Shown: in pieces, positions 62,873 through 64,000 of the stretch
Layout: every line of letters starts with the position of its first letter
Position numbering within the stretch: the first letter of the stretch is position 1
Source of the DNA: Impatiens glandulifera
Taxonomy: Eukaryota; Streptophyta; Magnoliopsida; Ericales; Balsaminaceae
DNA length: 64,000 bases
Direction: 5' to 3'
NCBI RefSeq assembly: GCF_907164915.1
Contig: NC_061866.1
Span: forward strand, 45,448,320 to 45,512,319
Program-made: the position numbers and the translations under genes
The notes under the pieces: generated by a model
What the model was told of the DNA's origin: nothing
Database searches by the model: none
What the model saw: the letters and a program-made list of their open reading frames with translations, nothing else

Positions 62873-64000
62873 ATGGGTATGTTTATTTAATATTGAGTTA
62901 TTGTCTTATCGAGCAGCAGCAGCTTTGTTTTAGTTCTTAGAAAGTCTTATTGAGTTATTGTCTTGGAATTTGCTGATCAGTATGCTGTTTAAGTTCCACA
63001 GTTCTTATAGTTACAGGACCTTTTTGTTTAAGTTCCACAGTTCTTGAGTTATCTGGTTATTCTAGTATTAAGGTTTAGGGTTTGCATGCTGGCATAGTGT
63101 AGCTGATTTCACTCAATACTATCTTGTTATTCTAGTATTAAGGTTTAGGGTTTGTATGCTGGCATAGTGTAGCTGATTTCACTCAATACTATCTTGTTAT
63201 TCTAGTATTGAGGTAGAGTTTACTGGTATGTTTCGTGGAGATACAATGTTCCAAGAATTAACCACAAGTTTGCTTCAATGGACCTATTGGATAGGGAGCT
63301 CTTATCCCATTAGATTCATTGAAGCAAACTTATGGTAAAAAGTTGCGGCATTGGATTTCCTGAAACTCTACGAGCAAACTCTCCTCGGTTATGGTAATGT
63401 TGTTGAACTTTTTTCAATTCTTGTGATGTTGTTGAACTGTTTTCAATTCTTGTGATGTTGTTGAACTGTTTTCAATTGCAGCTCAAGTACCTGTACTTCT
63501 TTACTTTGATGGAGAGTGGAAAACTACGGACGATCTTACTCATTTTTCTGCAAAGTCAAACAGCGGTATGATTGTTCCCCAAAATTCTACTTATGCCCAA
63601 TTAGTTGATCAAATTTATTCTGCTACCGATGTTGAAAAATCTAGATATGATTTATTGCTTCAAGCCAAGTATAATGCTCCTGGCATGATTGCCAAATTTT
63701 CTTATATAACTGATATAAAAAAAGATGTGGATGTGGAGTTCTTTTTACATGAAGCAGTTTCAGTCCACAACCGCACTCCATTGTGTGTATCCTTAATAGA
63801 GAAGTCACTACCAACTCAAGAAAGTGTATCTGTTCCAGAAATTGATGACCCCGACGTCTTCCCGATGCAGCGTGAGGTTTTCTTTGAAAATGACATTGAA
63901 GATGAACATTTGCGTCTGAATGTGGGGGATGATGCTGATGATGATTGGGTTCCTATTACCCAACCTAGTAATTCTGATTGGGTTCCTAGTACCAATCCAA
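62873..64000 (+). CDS. MuDR-type transposase, N-terminal part (runs off window)
   Basis: Exon 1 is only ATGG (62873-62876), followed by a 605-bp intron (GTATGT to TTGCAG). Exon 2 starts at 63482 and is open to the window end. The joined product begins MAQVPVLLYFDGEWKTTDDL, then KSNSGMIVPQNSTYAQLVDQ and KYNAPGMIAKFSYITDIKKD. The start plus ubiquitin-like-size N-terminal fold is that of plant MULE transposases. An acidic linker follows (MQREVFFENDIEDEHLRLNV, GDDADDDW), with a repeated DWVP word. The catalytic DDE domain and SWIM finger would lie to the right. No lesion is seen in about 170 residues, so it may be functional. Confidence 0.75.
63053..63210 (+). repeat. 70-bp tandem repeat in the transposase intron
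   Basis: Two full copies (GGTTATTCTAGTATTAAGGT, TTAGGGTTTGCATGCTGGCA, then AGTGTAGCTGATTTC) with one difference, plus a partial third. Confidence 0.85.
63230..63366 (+). ncRNA. microRNA-precursor-like hairpin in the transposase intron
   Basis: Core stem: CCACAAGTTTGCTTCAATG (about 63262-63280) pairs with CATTGAAGCAAACTTATGG (63317-63335), with a loop around GGGAGCTCTTATCCC. Pairing extends outward (GTTTCGTGGA..CAATG with CATTGGATTTCCTGAAAC). A stem of over 50 nt per arm with few bulges fits a plant microRNA or siRNA hairpin. I do not recognise a known family, and expression is unproven. Confidence 0.45.

Larger units (their letters stand above)
60012..64000 (+). mobile_element. Mutator-like element carrying a captured BRCT gene (partial)
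   Basis: The left edge is a best guess at AACAGGGAAATTTGATGAAA (with a second AACAGGGGAAATTCCAAAAA), a MULE-like terminal sequence rich in GGG and GGCC. Contents in order: palindrome array, TATA-like box and CT-rich leader, repeat-filled intron, tandem BRCT exons (61265-62198), a second palindrome array, a second TATA-like box and CT-rich leader, and the transposase (62873 onward). The right end is beyond the window. It could instead be two related elements side by side; no terminal repeat or target duplication between 62200 and 62460 supports that, however. Confidence 0.6.

Overview
This window looks like nuclear DNA of a flowering plant, most likely a eudicot. It is AT-rich, the real genes are split by short GT-AG introns, the recognisable proteins are plant families (2-alkenal reductase, PGG-domain ankyrin protein, uridine ribohydrolase, MRL7-type plastid protein, APS2-type ADP-glucose pyrophosphorylase homologue), and there is a nuclear insert of plastid DNA. 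I cannot name the species.

Layout. 1-5.8 kb: broken Ty1/copia elements in both orientations. 6.3-6.8 kb: a dead last exon of a 2-alkenal reductase. 7.3-11 kb: a 1.6-kb head-to-tail duplication of unknown sequence. 11.6-12.6 kb: a nuclear plastid insert joining rpl2 to ndhF. 12.9-15.3 kb: a broken DUF538 gene and a broken Obg-type GTPase that ends at a Helitron-like 3' terminus. 15.6-16.5 kb: a second Helitron-like element. 16.6-26.6 kb: relics of copia elements, an hAT-type non-autonomous element, a deletion-derivative copia element with both LTRs, and a solo LTR. 27.1-28.5 kb: the intact 2-alkenal reductase gene (minus). 28.9-29.7 kb: a Tourist-like MITE, an hAT MITE and a SINE, one after another. 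29.8-41.8 kb: gene-poor AT-rich DNA with microsatellites, a tandem array, a kinase fragment, a LINE fragment and a 987-bp foldback element.

The gene-rich part lies at 42-60 kb. It holds an ankyrin/PGG membrane protein (plus) converging on a uridine ribohydrolase (minus) with under 100 bp between their stop codons, a small plant-specific protein (plus), an MRL7/SVR4-like plastid nucleoid-type protein (minus) and an APS2-like pseudo-enzyme (plus). Exon chains were worked out by hand; all five multi-exon genes (2-alkenal reductase, ankyrin, ribohydrolase, MRL7-like, APS2-like) give open frames. A very young but internally deleted Ty3/gypsy element (343-bp LTRs, 3 differences, TSD AATGG) sits between MRL7 and APS2, only 10 bp from a 743-bp Helitron.

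The most interesting part is 60.0-64.0 kb. A Mutator-like element begins here: its transposase starts from a 4-nt first exon and runs off the window. Between its probable left edge and the transposase lies a spliced copy of the tandem BRCT end of a plant BRCA1/BARD1-type protein. Both the BRCT copy and the transposase follow a similar cassette of CpG-rich palindromes, TATA-like box and pyrimidine-rich leader. The transposase intron also holds a long microRNA-precursor-like hairpin. This is the best candidate here for an undescribed arrangement: a transposon that may express a captured DNA-repair domain from its own promoter type.
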